Shown: positions 1 through 8,146 of the stretch, piece after piece
How the letters are laid out: each line of letters starts with the position of its first letter
How positions within the stretch are numbered: position 1 is the stretch's first letter
Source: a virus
Strand: one strand, 5' to 3'
Length of the DNA: 64,000 nucleotides
IMG/VR virus record: IMGVR_UViG_3300007735_000804
Coordinates: 1-64,000 of that record
The notes under the pieces: model-generated
The model's database searches: none
The model's input: the letters and a program-made list of their open reading frames with translations, nothing else
Told to the model about the DNA's origin: nothing
Position numbers and translations under genes: made by a program

Positions 1-286
1 AAGTTGCTATTCCTGCTTATTTTGCATAAGTTGCTATTCCTGCTGATGTAGCATAAGTTGCAATACCTGCTGATGTTGCATAAGTTGCAATACCTGCATT
101 AGGAGCATAAGTTGCAATACCTGCTGATGTAGCATAAGTTGCAATACCTGCTGATGTTGCATAAGTTGCAATACCTGCATTAGGAGCATAAGTTGCAATA
201 CCTGCTGATGTAGCATAAGTTGCAATACCTGCATTAGGAGCATAAGTTGCAATACCTGCTGATGTTGCATAAGTTGCTATGCCTGC
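1..286 (-). repeat. 27-bp tandem repeat array inside the fibre gene
   Basis: About ten and a half copies of a 27-bp unit encode AGIATY plus ATS or APN. Two unit types (TS and PN) alternate irregularly. The array starts near 286, passes through the TAA stop at 17-19 and is still repeating when the window ends at base 1. The first 16 bases are identical to 28-43. Confidence 0.95.
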
Positions 287-3200
287 TATATCAGCATAAT
301 CAGAAGTAGCGGCATTACCACTTATATCAATATTATAAGTTCCAGATAATCTAGCACTGTTAATGGTTCCAGTAGTAATGTTTGCTGCATCGGTTAAGTT
401 AAATGCTGTAGTAGCAAATGATGCTGTAGAAGCAGTACCAGTTAAGTTAGCGGTAATCGTTCCAGCACTAAAGTTTCCAGAAGCATCTCTAGCGACAACT
501 TGATTAGTGGTATTTGCCGATGTTGCTGCAACACCAATCGTTAGTGTTGCACCTTCACTTCCTCCATCAGCACCAGTAATGTAACTTCCATTTGTAACAG
601 AAGCAACATAGTTTCCAGTGGTATCAGTTCCAAGTCCAACACTATTAGGTTGAATAGTTGCTGCTAAAGAAACATTACCAGTTCCATCAAAACTAATTGG
701 CGACGCTACAATATCTCCAGTGATTTCAAAAGTTCTAGAGTTTTGTAGTGCGGTTGCTACTTGTGCTGTAGATGCAGTACCAGTTAAGTTAGCAGTAATT
801 GTTCCTGCACTAAAGTTTCCAGAAGCATCACGAGCAACAATTGTACTAGGTGTATTATTACTAGTCGCATTGCTGGTAACAGTAAAAGTTGTCGCACCAG
901 AGTTATTATAAGTCGCAACTCCAGAAAGACCAGTTCCAGAAGTATTAAGTGTAAGATTATTTGCAAGAGTTCCAGTTATAATACCAGAAGCGTTAATGTT
1001 TCTTACAACTGCCAAATCTCGTTCGGTGAATTGAACCGATCCTGCAGCAAGTCTTGTACCTGATGGGAATTGAGTACTACCAATACCAATTGCATAATTA
1101 CTCAACCAAGCATCAGTATTCAGACCAGCAAAAGACCCTGCCTTGAACCACATAAATTTCTTGTATGTGGCAGGTAATGATTCTCCAATTGCAACATTAA
1201 CAAGTTGAACTAAAGGATTTCCTTCGGTTGATGCAATGGCAATACCACCATGATTTGCGGTAGTATCCGTTGAAGCATCATTACCATAAGTATTAGTTGT
1301 AAATCCAAGAGTTATATCAGCATCAGTAACTCTAAAATCTTGAACGATAATATAAGCAGTCGTACCACCAACTGTAATATTACCCGTGACATTTAAGTTA
1401 TTATTGACTTGTAAATCATTTCCAACTGTTACGTTTCCAGGTAATGTTGGATTTGAAGCAATCGATATAACAGGTGTAGATCCCTCTCCTGTTCCACCAG
1501 TAACTGTAATTTGTGCTACAGTCCCAGAAACCGACTGCACATAATCACCAGTAGTATCAGATCCAAGAGCAACCGAGTTTGGTTGGATTGTTGCTGCTAA
1601 AGAAACATTACCAGTTCCATCAAAACTAATTGGCGACGCTACAATATCTCCAGTGATTTCAAATGTTCTTGGAGTTTCTAATTTTGTTGCAGAAGCAGCA
1701 ATACCTGTCAGAGCACCGATGAATGTGGTTGCAGTAATAACACCAGAAACTTTCGCATCACCAACAACATCAAGTTTTGAAGTTGGTGTTACTGAACCAA
1801 CACCAAGATTAGTTCCAGTATTAATTGAAACAGTACCAACACCAGCAGTTGGTCCAATATTGATATTAGTGAATGAACCAGAAAGACCACCAGTTCCAAG
1901 GTTAATTGTTTTGGTATTTCCAGAAGCAGTAGCACCTGCCTGAATATCAGTTTGTTGTGATGCAGTTGAACGACCAAATGTGATTAATCCAGTTCCAGAA
2001 CTTCCCCCAAGTGTTATTGATCCTGTTGTTTGGTTACTTCCAAAAACGTGAGTGCCTGATGCTGAACCAGTTAATGAAAGTGTAGAAGTAGCACCCAATG
2101 TTGAGTTAATGGTTACAGCAGTAAATGTTTGAGTTCCACCAAATGATTGTGATAGTCCAAGAACTGCTACTGTATCAGTTCCAGTAATTACCGGTAGGTT
2201 GAGAGTTCTATTAGCAGTAATAGCACCACCAGTAATATCATATTGGAAAGTGTTTGCTGGGTTTTTTATCTTGAGTCCTGATGAAGTAAAGGTTCCAACA
2301 CCAGAAACATTCAGTTGTTGTGCTGTTAAACTTGTTGTACTTGTAACACCTAATGTACTGATACCAGTAACCTGAAGATCGGTAAATGTATTAGGAGCAT
2401 TAGCAATCGCACTTTCAATTGTTGATGTTGTTGTTGCGTCAAGAGAGGTAATATTTTGAAGTTGTCTACCAGAACTAATAACTTCAACCGCATTAATACT
2501 TAACGATCCAATTGTAGTAACTCCAGAAATTTTAACATCACCAACAACATCCAGTTTTGATGTTGGTGTTGTGGAATTGATACCAAGATTAGTACCAGCA
2601 TTAATTAAAATAGTACCAATACCAGAAGTTGGACCAATATTAATTCTAGTAAATGAACTAGAAAGACCTGCTGTACCAAAATTAATTGTTTTAACAGTGC
2701 CAACCCCAGAAGCACCAGCCGAATAATTTGTAGTATGAGTTACTGTAGATTGATCATAAGTTTGTGCGCCTGTTTGAGATACTCCACCCAAAAATATTGT
2801 ACCTGTTGTCTGAGATGCAACAATAAAATTATTAGTTGCACTATTAAATTGAAACCCACCACCAGAAATAGTAATTCCAGATCCAAATGTTTGCATCCCA
2901 ACAAACGTTTGAGGAAATCCAGTTACTGCAATACCAGTATCCGATGTAATAATTGGTAGATTTAAAACATAACTACCAGAAATTTCACTACCATAAATTG
3001 TATATTCATTAGTATTTGATGGATTTCTTATTTTTAAACCACTAGATCCAGGTGGTGAAGAATAAAAAACTCCAGATCCAGAAACATCAAGATTATAAGT
3101 ATCTAAATCTGTAAGTACATTTGCAGATCCAAGTGTAGTAAGTCCTGTGATTTGGCTATTGCCAACAACATATAAACTTCTTCCACCAGCGTTTGTTGTA

Positions 3201-3304
3201 CCAATACCTACTCTACCAATTACCTCAAGAGAAGTAAGATTTTCACTATATGATACAATACCTACTTTTAGATTTTTCTGTCTATTGCTGGTATACTTTG
3301 CCAT
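17..3304 (-). CDS. Large tail-fibre-like virion protein with C-terminal 9-residue repeats
   Basis: Protein of 1095 residues, rich in Gly, Thr, Ser, Ala and Asn and almost free of Cys, as in cyanophage fibre or baseplate-appendage proteins. It has several internal duplications. SKLDVVGD-type blocks occur twice, the block RTFEITGDIVASPISFDGTG occurs twice, and DASGNFSAGTITANLTGTAS occurs twice. The C-terminus is ten copies of a 9-residue unit, AGIATYATS or AGIATYAPN. The last copy ends AGIATYAK-stop, and the repeat DNA continues past the stop. The virion role is inferred from composition and from the two structural genes just upstream in the same direction. No chaperone or peptidase domain is recognisable. 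Confidence 0.75.
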   Translation of the reverse strand: MAKYTSNRQKNLKVGIVSYSENLTSLEVIGRVGIGTTNAGGRSLYVVGNSQITGLTTLGSANVLTDLDTYNLDVSGSGVFYSSPPGSSGLKIRNPSNTNEYTIYGSEISGSYVLNLPIITSDTGIAVTGFPQTFVGMQTFGSGITISGGGFQFNSATNNFIVASQTTGTIFLGGVSQTGAQTYDQSTVTHTTNYSAGASGVGTVKTINFGTAGLSSSFTRINIGPTSGIGTILINAGTNLGINSTTPTSKLDVVGDVKISGVTTIGSLSINAVEVISSGRQLQNITSLDATTTSTIESAIANAPNTFTDLQVTGISTLGVTSTTSLTAQQLNVSGVGTFTSSGLKIKNPANTFQYDITGGAITANRTLNLPVITGTDTVAVLGLSQSFGGTQTFTAVTINSTLGATSTLSLTGSASGTHVFGSNQTTGSITLGGSSGTGLITFGRSTASQQTDIQAGATASGNTKTINLGTGGLSGSFTNINIGPTAGVGTVSINTGTNLGVGSVTPTSKLDVVGDAKVSGVITATTFIGALTGIAASATKLETPRTFEITGDIVASPISFDGTGNVSLAATIQPNSVALGSDTTGDYVQSVSGTVAQITVTGGTGEGSTPVISIASNPTLPGNVTVGNDLQVNNNLNVTGNITVGGTTAYIIVQDFRVTDADITLGFTTNTYGNDASTDTTANHGGIAIASTEGNPLVQLVNVAIGESLPATYKKFMWFKAGSFAGLNTDAWLSNYAIGIGSTQFPSGTRLAAGSVQFTERDLAVVRNINASGIITGTLANNLTLNTSGTGLSGVATYNNSGATTFTVTSNATSNNTPSTIVARDASGNFSAGTITANLTGTASTAQVATALQNSRTFEITGDIVASPISFDGTGNVSLAATIQPNSVGLGTDTTGNYVASVTNGSYITGADGGSEGATLTIGVAATSANTTNQVVARDASGNFSAGTITANLTGTASTASFATTAFNLTDAANITTGTINSARLSGTYNIDISGNAATSDYADIAGIATYATSAGIATYAPNAGIATYATSAGIATYAPNAGIATYATSAGIATYATSAGIATYAPNAGIATYATSAGIATYATSAGIATYAK

Positions 3305-3319
3305 TTTAGGTAAAAGTTA

Positions 3320-3661
3320 TTAGTTAAGTGTTTCCAAAATACTGCCAAGAAATTTAACATCAGTTGCATTACTTGCAGATAAAACAAGAACATCACCGGA
3401 CTCAAGAACCAATTTGCCTGATAAAAGATTTGCAGAATCACTTGCAGAAATTGGAAAATCCTTCAATATTTCCGTAGTAACTGCAATTCCAGAAGTTGTT
3501 CTTTGATGTGAAAAAGAAATTGTTTGAGTATTATTTCCAATATTTGCTGCTTGTGCTAAAAGGACAACACCAGTATATCCAACAGGTGCAGTGTAGATTC
3601 CAACTGCATTTGTTGTAGAAACTTTAGTGATTGTTTTAAATACATTAAGTGCTAATGCCAT
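3320..3661 (-). CDS. Small virion structural protein candidate
   Basis: Protein of 113 residues starting MALALNVFKTITKVST, with alternating beta-type sequence, no Cys and no membrane segment. It lies 4 bp downstream of the 617-residue fibre-like gene and 15 bp upstream of the large fibre gene. A strong Shine-Dalgarno (AGGAGGAG) lies within the last codons of the upstream gene, which supports this ATG. The position suggests a minor tail or fibre-attachment component. No catalytic motif is visible. Confidence 0.6.
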   Translation of the reverse strand: MALALNVFKTITKVSTTNAVGIYTAPVGYTGVVLLAQAANIGNNTQTISFSHQRTTSGIAVTTEILKDFPISASDSANLLSGKLVLESGDVLVLSASNATDVKFLGSILETLN

Positions 3662-3665
3662 TTTC

Positions 3666-5519
3666 TTATTCTCCTCCTAATGCTAGTATGAATGGTGTCA
3701 TTGTTGAAAACAAACTTTTTGAATAAAATGTACCAGAAATTGTTCCAGTTGTTTGATTAATCACAACACCATCACCAATTCTAAAATTACCAGATTGATC
3801 TGTGCTTGTAAAAACTACTAGACCACCATTTCTCATATCAATTTCATTATCTTGAATTGGAACACCACCTTGAGCAGGAAGAGCACCATTAATATTTGTT
3901 CCAGAACCAATGTATTCAAAAGAATGTCCAGATGCCAATATTCTACTTTGCTTAAAGAATGGTACAGTTGACCCAACACCAACAGCATAAGGAACATTAT
4001 CAGTCAAAGTAATCGTACAAATTCCAGAAGAAACTGGTGTAGAACTTAAGATTGAATAATAAGTTGGAAGTAATTGTAAAGTAGATGTTGCAGTATTTAT
4101 TCCAACATCAGGACCAGCAATTGTGATTGATGGAGTTGTATCATAACCCCTACCACTTGAAACGATTTCGATTGCAGTTACACTTCCGTTTGTTACTTCT
4201 GCGACTGCGGTTGCCCGGACCCCCCAAGATGTAGTGGGGGCGTCAATTGTAATGATTGGACTTGAATTATATCCAGTTCCACCAGAACTCACTTGAATTT
4301 TTCCTATAGTGTAATATAGATTATCGAAATAAACAACCTGACCATCAAAAGGTCTTACGACATTAATCTTTGTAGTACCACCAGAAACATAAGTATGAGG
4401 AAGTGTTGATGGTCCAACATTCACCACAAGTTGATTTGCTGCCGGAACTGATTGAACCTCAAAAACATAACCAAAATTACCACTTGGATATGTTACAATA
4501 CCTGGTCCAGAAGGGCAGGTGAATCCAAGTCCAGCAAGAGTCACTCCCATCCCAACACTAAAATTATGATTTGTAGAAGTTGTAATCGTTGTTACACCGC
4601 TGACATTATCATAAACAGCATTCGATACGTTATAAGTTGGCACATTTAAATCAAGTATAAAAGTATCACTATTTGCTGCTGCTGTTGCCGTTACAATACC
4701 TGTGTATTTTCTAGGTCCGACACCATCAGCAACAAGACCATAATTACCAAAGGAAGCATTAGAGTTAGTTAAATCACAAGCACCACCAGATCCACAGAAG
4801 ACGGCAGTGTCTGGGCAGATTGTAAACAGTGAAACTAACTGTGCATATCCTTCGTTTGTAATTGAAACTCCGATACCACCCTGATTGTATTGGGTATAAG
4901 AGTCAAGAACCATTGATTTTGTTGGTCCAATTGAATACTTACCATCAACTTTCATTCCAATACTGTTTGGAATAAAGTTAGTGCAGTTTTGGATGTAAGG
5001 CGATTGATTATTATAAACTGGTTTATTTGGATTGAAAGCAAAGATAGCACCGGTGTTTGCTGAACCTACAAACGACATTTCAGCAATGTAGTTTCCATTA
5101 CCAACATAAAAAAGGTCTCCTTGATTTTGTGGAGTAACGGAGACCTCTCTTAAACTATCACCAACAATACTAACTTGATTTGGTATTTGAATTGGATTAT
5201 TTTCTACATAAGATCCAGCACTAACTCTAATAACGGAACCTGCTGTTGAGATTGCGACTGCTCCTGCGATGGTTGCTTTTGCGTCTCCGAGTTTGAGTCC
5301 TGTGTTTGTATCGCTTCCGTCTTTTGTGACATAGATGACATTAGTTACTGTTGCGCCTGCACCGATACGAATAATGTCTGTGCCGATTCCTGGACGCTCT
5401 CTTTTTGCAGTGAGTTCACCATCATAAGTATTATAGGCTAATTCAGCACTTAAAAGTTGGTCTACTGTAGGTCTTTTACCAGGAACAGCAGAGCGTTTAA
5501 TCCTGATCGGAGTTGACAT
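3666..5519 (-). CDS. Tail-fibre-like protein with beta-helix character
   Basis: Protein of 617 residues. The N-terminus (MSTPIRIKRSAVPGKRPT, then LAYNTYDGELTAK) is the kind that attaches cyanophage fibre proteins to the tail. Residues about 60-300 (YVTKDGSDTNTG, then repeated short beta strands such as SVIRVSAGSYVENNPI) look like a pectate-lyase-type right-handed beta-helix, as in depolymerising or receptor-binding tailspikes. Catalytic residues for polysaccharide cleavage cannot be assigned. An AATAAATA late promoter lies 50 bp upstream. It is followed by two further structural genes and is probably co-transcribed with them late in infection. Confidence 0.7.
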   Translation of the reverse strand: MSTPIRIKRSAVPGKRPTVDQLLSAELAYNTYDGELTAKRERPGIGTDIIRIGAGATVTNVIYVTKDGSDTNTGLKLGDAKATIAGAVAISTAGSVIRVSAGSYVENNPIQIPNQVSIVGDSLREVSVTPQNQGDLFYVGNGNYIAEMSFVGSANTGAIFAFNPNKPVYNNQSPYIQNCTNFIPNSIGMKVDGKYSIGPTKSMVLDSYTQYNQGGIGVSITNEGYAQLVSLFTICPDTAVFCGSGGACDLTNSNASFGNYGLVADGVGPRKYTGIVTATAAANSDTFILDLNVPTYNVSNAVYDNVSGVTTITTSTNHNFSVGMGVTLAGLGFTCPSGPGIVTYPSGNFGYVFEVQSVPAANQLVVNVGPSTLPHTYVSGGTTKINVVRPFDGQVVYFDNLYYTIGKIQVSSGGTGYNSSPIITIDAPTTSWGVRATAVAEVTNGSVTAIEIVSSGRGYDTTPSITIAGPDVGINTATSTLQLLPTYYSILSSTPVSSGICTITLTDNVPYAVGVGSTVPFFKQSRILASGHSFEYIGSGTNINGALPAQGGVPIQDNEIDMRNGGLVVFTSTDQSGNFRIGDGVVINQTTGTISGTFYSKSLFSTMTPFILALGGE

Positions 5520-5568
5520 TTATTGCATTCGGTATTTACCAGAAGAAGCAGTATGTACCGCTTTCATT

Positions 5569-5576
5569 TATTTATT
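5569..5576 (-). promoter_or_regulatory. T4-type late promoter (AATAAATA)
   Basis: One mismatch to TATAAATA, about 50 bp before the start of the 617-residue fibre gene. It overlaps the end of the HNH gene. Confidence 0.55.
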
Positions 5577-5947
5577 CAACTAGCATTATTACGTCTTGGA
5601 CGATATTTGGATAAGTTAACAGGAGGATCTGGTTTCATCCATTCTTCTATTTTATCAAATCTCTCTTCACTATAAAAGTCTTGCTGAACATACCACAGTT
5701 TCCAATGCTCATGCCCCTTCGATTGATTACATGAATGGCAGCAACATACTACATTTTTTGTAAAGTCCATTCCACCTTTAGACTGCGGAACAATATGGTC
5801 GATTGTTAAATTTTCTTCTGCACCACAATAAGCACACTTATTTTCCCAACTATCTTTTATGTTTTGTCTCCACAACCTTTTTGCTTCTCCGGAACTCATT
5901 GCATGTAAATGAAACATGTATTCTTGAGGCGAATGGAGATTAACCAT
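5576..5947 (-). CDS. HNH endonuclease
   Basis: Protein of 123 residues with a complete HNH core: CxxC at 38-41, LTIDHIVPQSKGG with D50-H51 as the catalytic pair, a second CxxC at 70-73 (CHSC) and the following NQSKGH. The paired Cys would bind a structural zinc. It could be a free-standing homing endonuclease; it sits between a structural operon and a run of small accessory genes, the usual place for such insertions. A packaging-type HNH is less likely because no terminase genes are nearby. Confidence 0.85.
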   Translation of the reverse strand: MVNLHSPQEYMFHLHAMSSGEAKRLWRQNIKDSWENKCAYCGAEENLTIDHIVPQSKGGMDFTKNVVCCCHSCNQSKGHEHWKLWYVQQDFYSEERFDKIEEWMKPDPPVNLSKYRPRRNNAS

Positions 5948-5965
5948 AAAGACCTTTCTTTTCTT

Positions 5966-6088
5966 CTATTTATTTTGAGTTTGTATAACCTCAATTAATT
6001 CCTTCAAAGTAATAAAAATATAATGAAACTCATCATAATAAGTAATGTCCTCATCCCTCTGAAGATTCTGTAGAATTTTTTTTAGCAC
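5966..6088 (-). CDS. Small ORF of 40 residues, GTG start
   Basis: Reads MLKKILQNLQRDEDITYY and ends KELIEVIQTQNK, an acidic helical composition typical of small phage proteins. It overlaps the 3' end of the preceding 68-residue gene in another frame and begins at GTG, so automatic callers would miss it. Function unknown. The coding call rests on composition and on filling an otherwise empty gap. Confidence 0.4.
   Translation of the reverse strand: MLKKILQNLQRDEDITYYDEFHYIFITLKELIEVIQTQNK
5967..5974 (-). promoter_or_regulatory. Late promoter candidate (AATAAATA)
   Basis: Twenty bp upstream of the HNH endonuclease start. It overlaps the stop codon of the 40-residue ORF before it. Confidence 0.45.
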
Positions 6089-6257
6089 AACGATCTCTTG
6101 CCCAAGCACGACTTACACTATTTACATAAGAACAAGACTTCTGTTTTTGACCACAATGGGGGCAAACAGCATCTGGTGGATCTGCAATATAACCATCAGG
6201 TGTATACATCCTTTTTTTCTTTTGGTTTTTTGCTTGTTTATGTTTGCGGTGATTCAT
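6051..6257 (-). CDS. Small basic protein with CxxC, unknown
   Basis: Protein of 68 residues: a basic N-terminus (MNHRKHKQAKNQKKKRMYT), then CPHCGQKQKSC and a later Cys. The CPHCG knuckle suggests a small zinc-binding fold. The start overlaps the stop of the upstream 104-residue gene by 4 bp, which implies translational coupling. Not recognised beyond that. Confidence 0.55.
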   Translation of the reverse strand: MNHRKHKQAKNQKKKRMYTPDGYIADPPDAVCPHCGQKQKSCSYVNSVSRAWARDRCAKKNSTESSEG

Positions 6258-6568
6258 ACAATCACAGGTTGCCCTTCACCTTCTGGAAGTTTAATCTGAG
6301 GCAATTGATTAATTTTTTCAACCATCCATTCTTCCTGATGTTGTTTATAAGGTTCTGTGTTGATTGCTAGTTCATTAGTCGGCAATGCTTTGGGCATCTC
6401 AATATCAATAACCTGCCCCATCATAAATTTGTTTCTTGTAATAGTTCTATTTTGTGGATCAAAAGCAACCATCATTAGAGCATCAATTTCTTCACCACAA
6501 TCGGCAATCTTTCGTCCAGTCTTGGTTTCGATGACTGAAAAATAATCTTCACTATTGTACTTTTTCAT
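6254..6568 (-). CDS. Hypothetical acidic protein, 104 residues
   Basis: Begins MKKYNSEDYFSVIETKTGRK and ends PEGEGQPVIV. It contains two-strand patches (GQVIDIEMPKALP) but no recognised motif, signal peptide or membrane segment. It overlaps the 41-residue ORF upstream by 17 bp and the next gene by 4 bp, so it belongs to a coupled operon following the phosphoesterase. Confidence 0.6.
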   Translation of the reverse strand: MKKYNSEDYFSVIETKTGRKIADCGEEIDALMMVAFDPQNRTITRNKFMMGQVIDIEMPKALPTNELAINTEPYKQHQEEWMVEKINQLPQIKLPEGEGQPVIV

Positions 6569-6677
6569 TGTTCTGTTGCTTTTCTTTATTATAAGGCACT
6601 TGTGGTCTTCTGTAAAGTTGTGGAAAAGTGTCTCTAATGATTTCTGCGAGTTTATAAGGTGTTTCCGTAGTAATCAT
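6552..6677 (-). CDS. Small ORF, 41 residues
   Basis: Reads MITTETPYKLAEIIRDTF and ends KQQNNEKVQ. Its ATG overlaps the stop of the phosphoesterase (TGATG) and its end overlaps the next gene by 17 bp. This precise junction and the helical composition support a real gene. Function unknown. Confidence 0.5.
   Translation of the reverse strand: MITTETPYKLAEIIRDTFPQLYRRPQVPYNKEKQQNNEKVQ
6588..6616 (-). promoter_or_regulatory. Sigma70-like promoter TTTACA-N17-TATAAT
   Basis: Lies inside the 41-residue ORF. It would start transcription just ahead of the 104-residue gene. The -10 is a consensus hexamer and the spacing is exact. Confidence 0.5.
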
Positions 6678-7381
6678 CAGTATTTTTCAAGTGCATACAT
6701 TCCATTCTTTTCCACAATCGCAGAGCAAGTATCCACAAAATCACCACAACACATATAAGTAATCTTTCCAAAGTTTCTTATATTTCCAGAATGAATATGT
6801 CCACAAATTACACCAGCATACTTCTTATCTCTTTGAGCACAATAAGAAGCAATATCAGTTTCATATTGATTGATATAATTCTTACCACGCACACTATTCT
6901 TCAGGAAATACACTAATGAAAAACGGAAAAATCTTTCTAACCATAAACTCAATGGTGTAATAATTTCATATCCTTTATTAAAAATGAGTTGTTTCCAAGA
7001 CCCAGAAGAATACTCAGAATACTTATCTCCATGAACACAAAGGAATTTATTTCCGTTCGAGTCTTCGTGAATATATTCATCCACCATTCTAAAATTCTTA
7101 TGTTTGAAATCACAGTACCGACGAATCTGACCTTCGTGATTTCCAAGAATATAAACGACTTCTGTGCCTTTCTTGACTAGGTTAAAAATCTGATGAACGC
7201 ACTCAGTATGCTCTTTTGTCCATCGAGTATTATATTTTTCCATACAGTAGATGTCTATAATATCACCTACTAAAACTAGTTTTTTAGTTTTGAGTTCTTT
7301 GAGAAACTTTAGAAATTTTTGAGTGTTACATCGTGGAGTGCCCAGATGCACATCAGAAATAAAGACTGTATCGTAAGTCAT
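6677..7381 (-). CDS. Calcineurin-like metallophosphoesterase
   Basis: Protein of 234 residues starting at ATG 7381 (an upstream TTG at 7387 is less likely). It has all the metal-site motifs of the family in order: DVHLG near residue 10, GDIID near 40, GNHEG near 85, HGDKY near 118 and GHIHSG near 195. The arrangement resembles UDP-2,3-diacylglucosamine hydrolases (LpxH-like), but the substrate cannot be read from sequence. It is probably cytoplasmic and hydrolyses a phosphoester, either a nucleotide or a lipid-linked sugar. It is coupled downstream to a 41-residue ORF. Confidence 0.85.
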   Translation of the reverse strand: MTYDTVFISDVHLGTPRCNTQKFLKFLKELKTKKLVLVGDIIDIYCMEKYNTRWTKEHTECVHQIFNLVKKGTEVVYILGNHEGQIRRYCDFKHKNFRMVDEYIHEDSNGNKFLCVHGDKYSEYSSGSWKQLIFNKGYEIITPLSLWLERFFRFSLVYFLKNSVRGKNYINQYETDIASYCAQRDKKYAGVICGHIHSGNIRNFGKITYMCCGDFVDTCSAIVEKNGMYALEKY

Positions 7382-7383
7382 AA

Positions 7384-7545
7384 TCAAAATCTTTTTGGGG
7401 TATATTCCATTCCTTCTAAAAGTGCATCTAACATTGCTCCATATTCTTTAAATCTTCTGTCTCCTGCGATGAAACATCTTTGTCTCATCCATACCGCATC
7501 TGCCAGAAGTTTAATCTGGTCTTCAGAAAGTTCTAGGTTTTTCAT
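7384..7545 (-). CDS. Small conserved protein, paralogue of the gene at 31147
   Basis: Protein of 53 residues: MKNLELSEDQIKLLADAVW, then MRQRCFIAGDRRFKEYG. The second block is identical, over 17 residues, to the protein encoded at 31147-31314, so the phage carries two copies of this family. One predicted helix-turn-helix-sized fold with a single Cys. It ends just before the phosphoesterase start. Function unknown. Confidence 0.75.
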   Translation of the reverse strand: MKNLELSEDQIKLLADAVWMRQRCFIAGDRRFKEYGAMLDALLEGMEYTPKRF

Positions 7546-7575
7546 TTAATAAAAGCAACCTCTCTATGTAGTATT

Positions 7576-7656
7576 TTAATAATGATAATGGTCTGTAAGT
7601 GAGAGTAAGAACATAAAGATGCCAAATGTTATGAAGAATGTGAGAATTAGGAACAT
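7576..7656 (-). CDS. Tiny hydrophobic peptide, 26 residues
   Basis: Reads MFLILTFFITFGIFMFLLSL, then TDHYHY: one membrane helix with a short polar tail. It begins 2 bp after the stop of the endonuclease VII-like gene. It may be a real membrane peptide, but the AT-rich hydrophobic frame could be chance. Confidence 0.35.
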   Translation of the reverse strand: MFLILTFFITFGIFMFLLSLTDHYHY

Positions 7657-7657
7657 T

Positions 7658-8086
7658 TTATTGGTGCTTTTGTAGGTATTTAATCATTTCTTCTAGAAGA
7701 TTTACATTATCACCTACTTGACCCAATACCATATTACAGTTCCTACAAAGCAACTGACGAACTTTACCTGTCTTATGATCGTGGTCTACACAAAGTTTTT
7801 TCCATTTACCATCACCTTCACCTTTACAAATAGCACAAACTCCTTTTTGCTCATCAAACATTTCTTGGTGTTCTTGAAGAGTTATACCATAGTTTCTTTT
7901 CAAGTCATTATTTCTTGTGCGTTCTGGATTATCTTGATGTCTTTTTTTAACTCTTTCTTTATCACATTCTTTACAAGATGAGTGACGAACCATAGTAGTT
8001 TTATTTCTTACATAAAAATCCGTAGCAAGTTTTTCTTTACCACAAGATATACAAGTTCTATAAAGTTCGGAGTATAGTTTAGTCAT
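7658..8086 (-). CDS. Endonuclease VII-like (HNH) nuclease, candidate psbA homing endonuclease
   Basis: Protein of 142 residues. The C-terminal half is a recombination-endonuclease-VII fold: CAIC at 84-87, the catalytic VDHDHKTGKVR around 100-110, and CRNC at 114-117. The N-terminal half has another paired CxxC (12-15, 38-41). It sits immediately downstream of an intron-containing psbA and has its own late promoter (TATAAATA, 24 bp upstream). A free-standing homing endonuclease next to an intron-bearing psbA is known from phage S-PM2 (F-CphI). By position this gene is a candidate for the same role: cutting intronless psbA. A role in DNA branch resolution is the alternative. Confidence 0.85.
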   Translation of the reverse strand: MTKLYSELYRTCISCGKEKLATDFYVRNKTTMVRHSSCKECDKERVKKRHQDNPERTRNNDLKRNYGITLQEHQEMFDEQKGVCAICKGEGDGKWKKLCVDHDHKTGKVRQLLCRNCNMVLGQVGDNVNLLEEMIKYLQKHQ

Positions 8087-8109
8087 TCGTGTTTTCTTTC
8101 GTGCATAAT

Positions 8110-8117
8110 TATTTATA
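8110..8117 (-). promoter_or_regulatory. Consensus T4-type late promoter TATAAATA
   Basis: Exact TATAAATA, directly continuous with the U-tract of the psbA terminator and 24 bp before the endonuclease VII-like gene. Confidence 0.75.
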
Positions 8118-8142
8118 AAAAAAGGAACTCCGAAGAGTTCCT
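8117..8142 (-). terminator. Intrinsic terminator of psbA
   Basis: Perfect stem AGGAACTC/GAGTTCCT with a UUCG tetraloop followed by seven T, 11 bp after the psbA stop codon. Confidence 0.9.
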
Positions 8143-8146
8143 TAAC

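Noticed and set aside
1-286. CRISPR-like regular repeats
   Set aside because: 27-bp units are contiguous with no spacers and are in frame in a fibre gene.
784-966. Leu-rich ORFs within the fibre gene on the same strand
   Set aside because: Other-frame shadows produced by Gly/Thr/Ser-rich codons.
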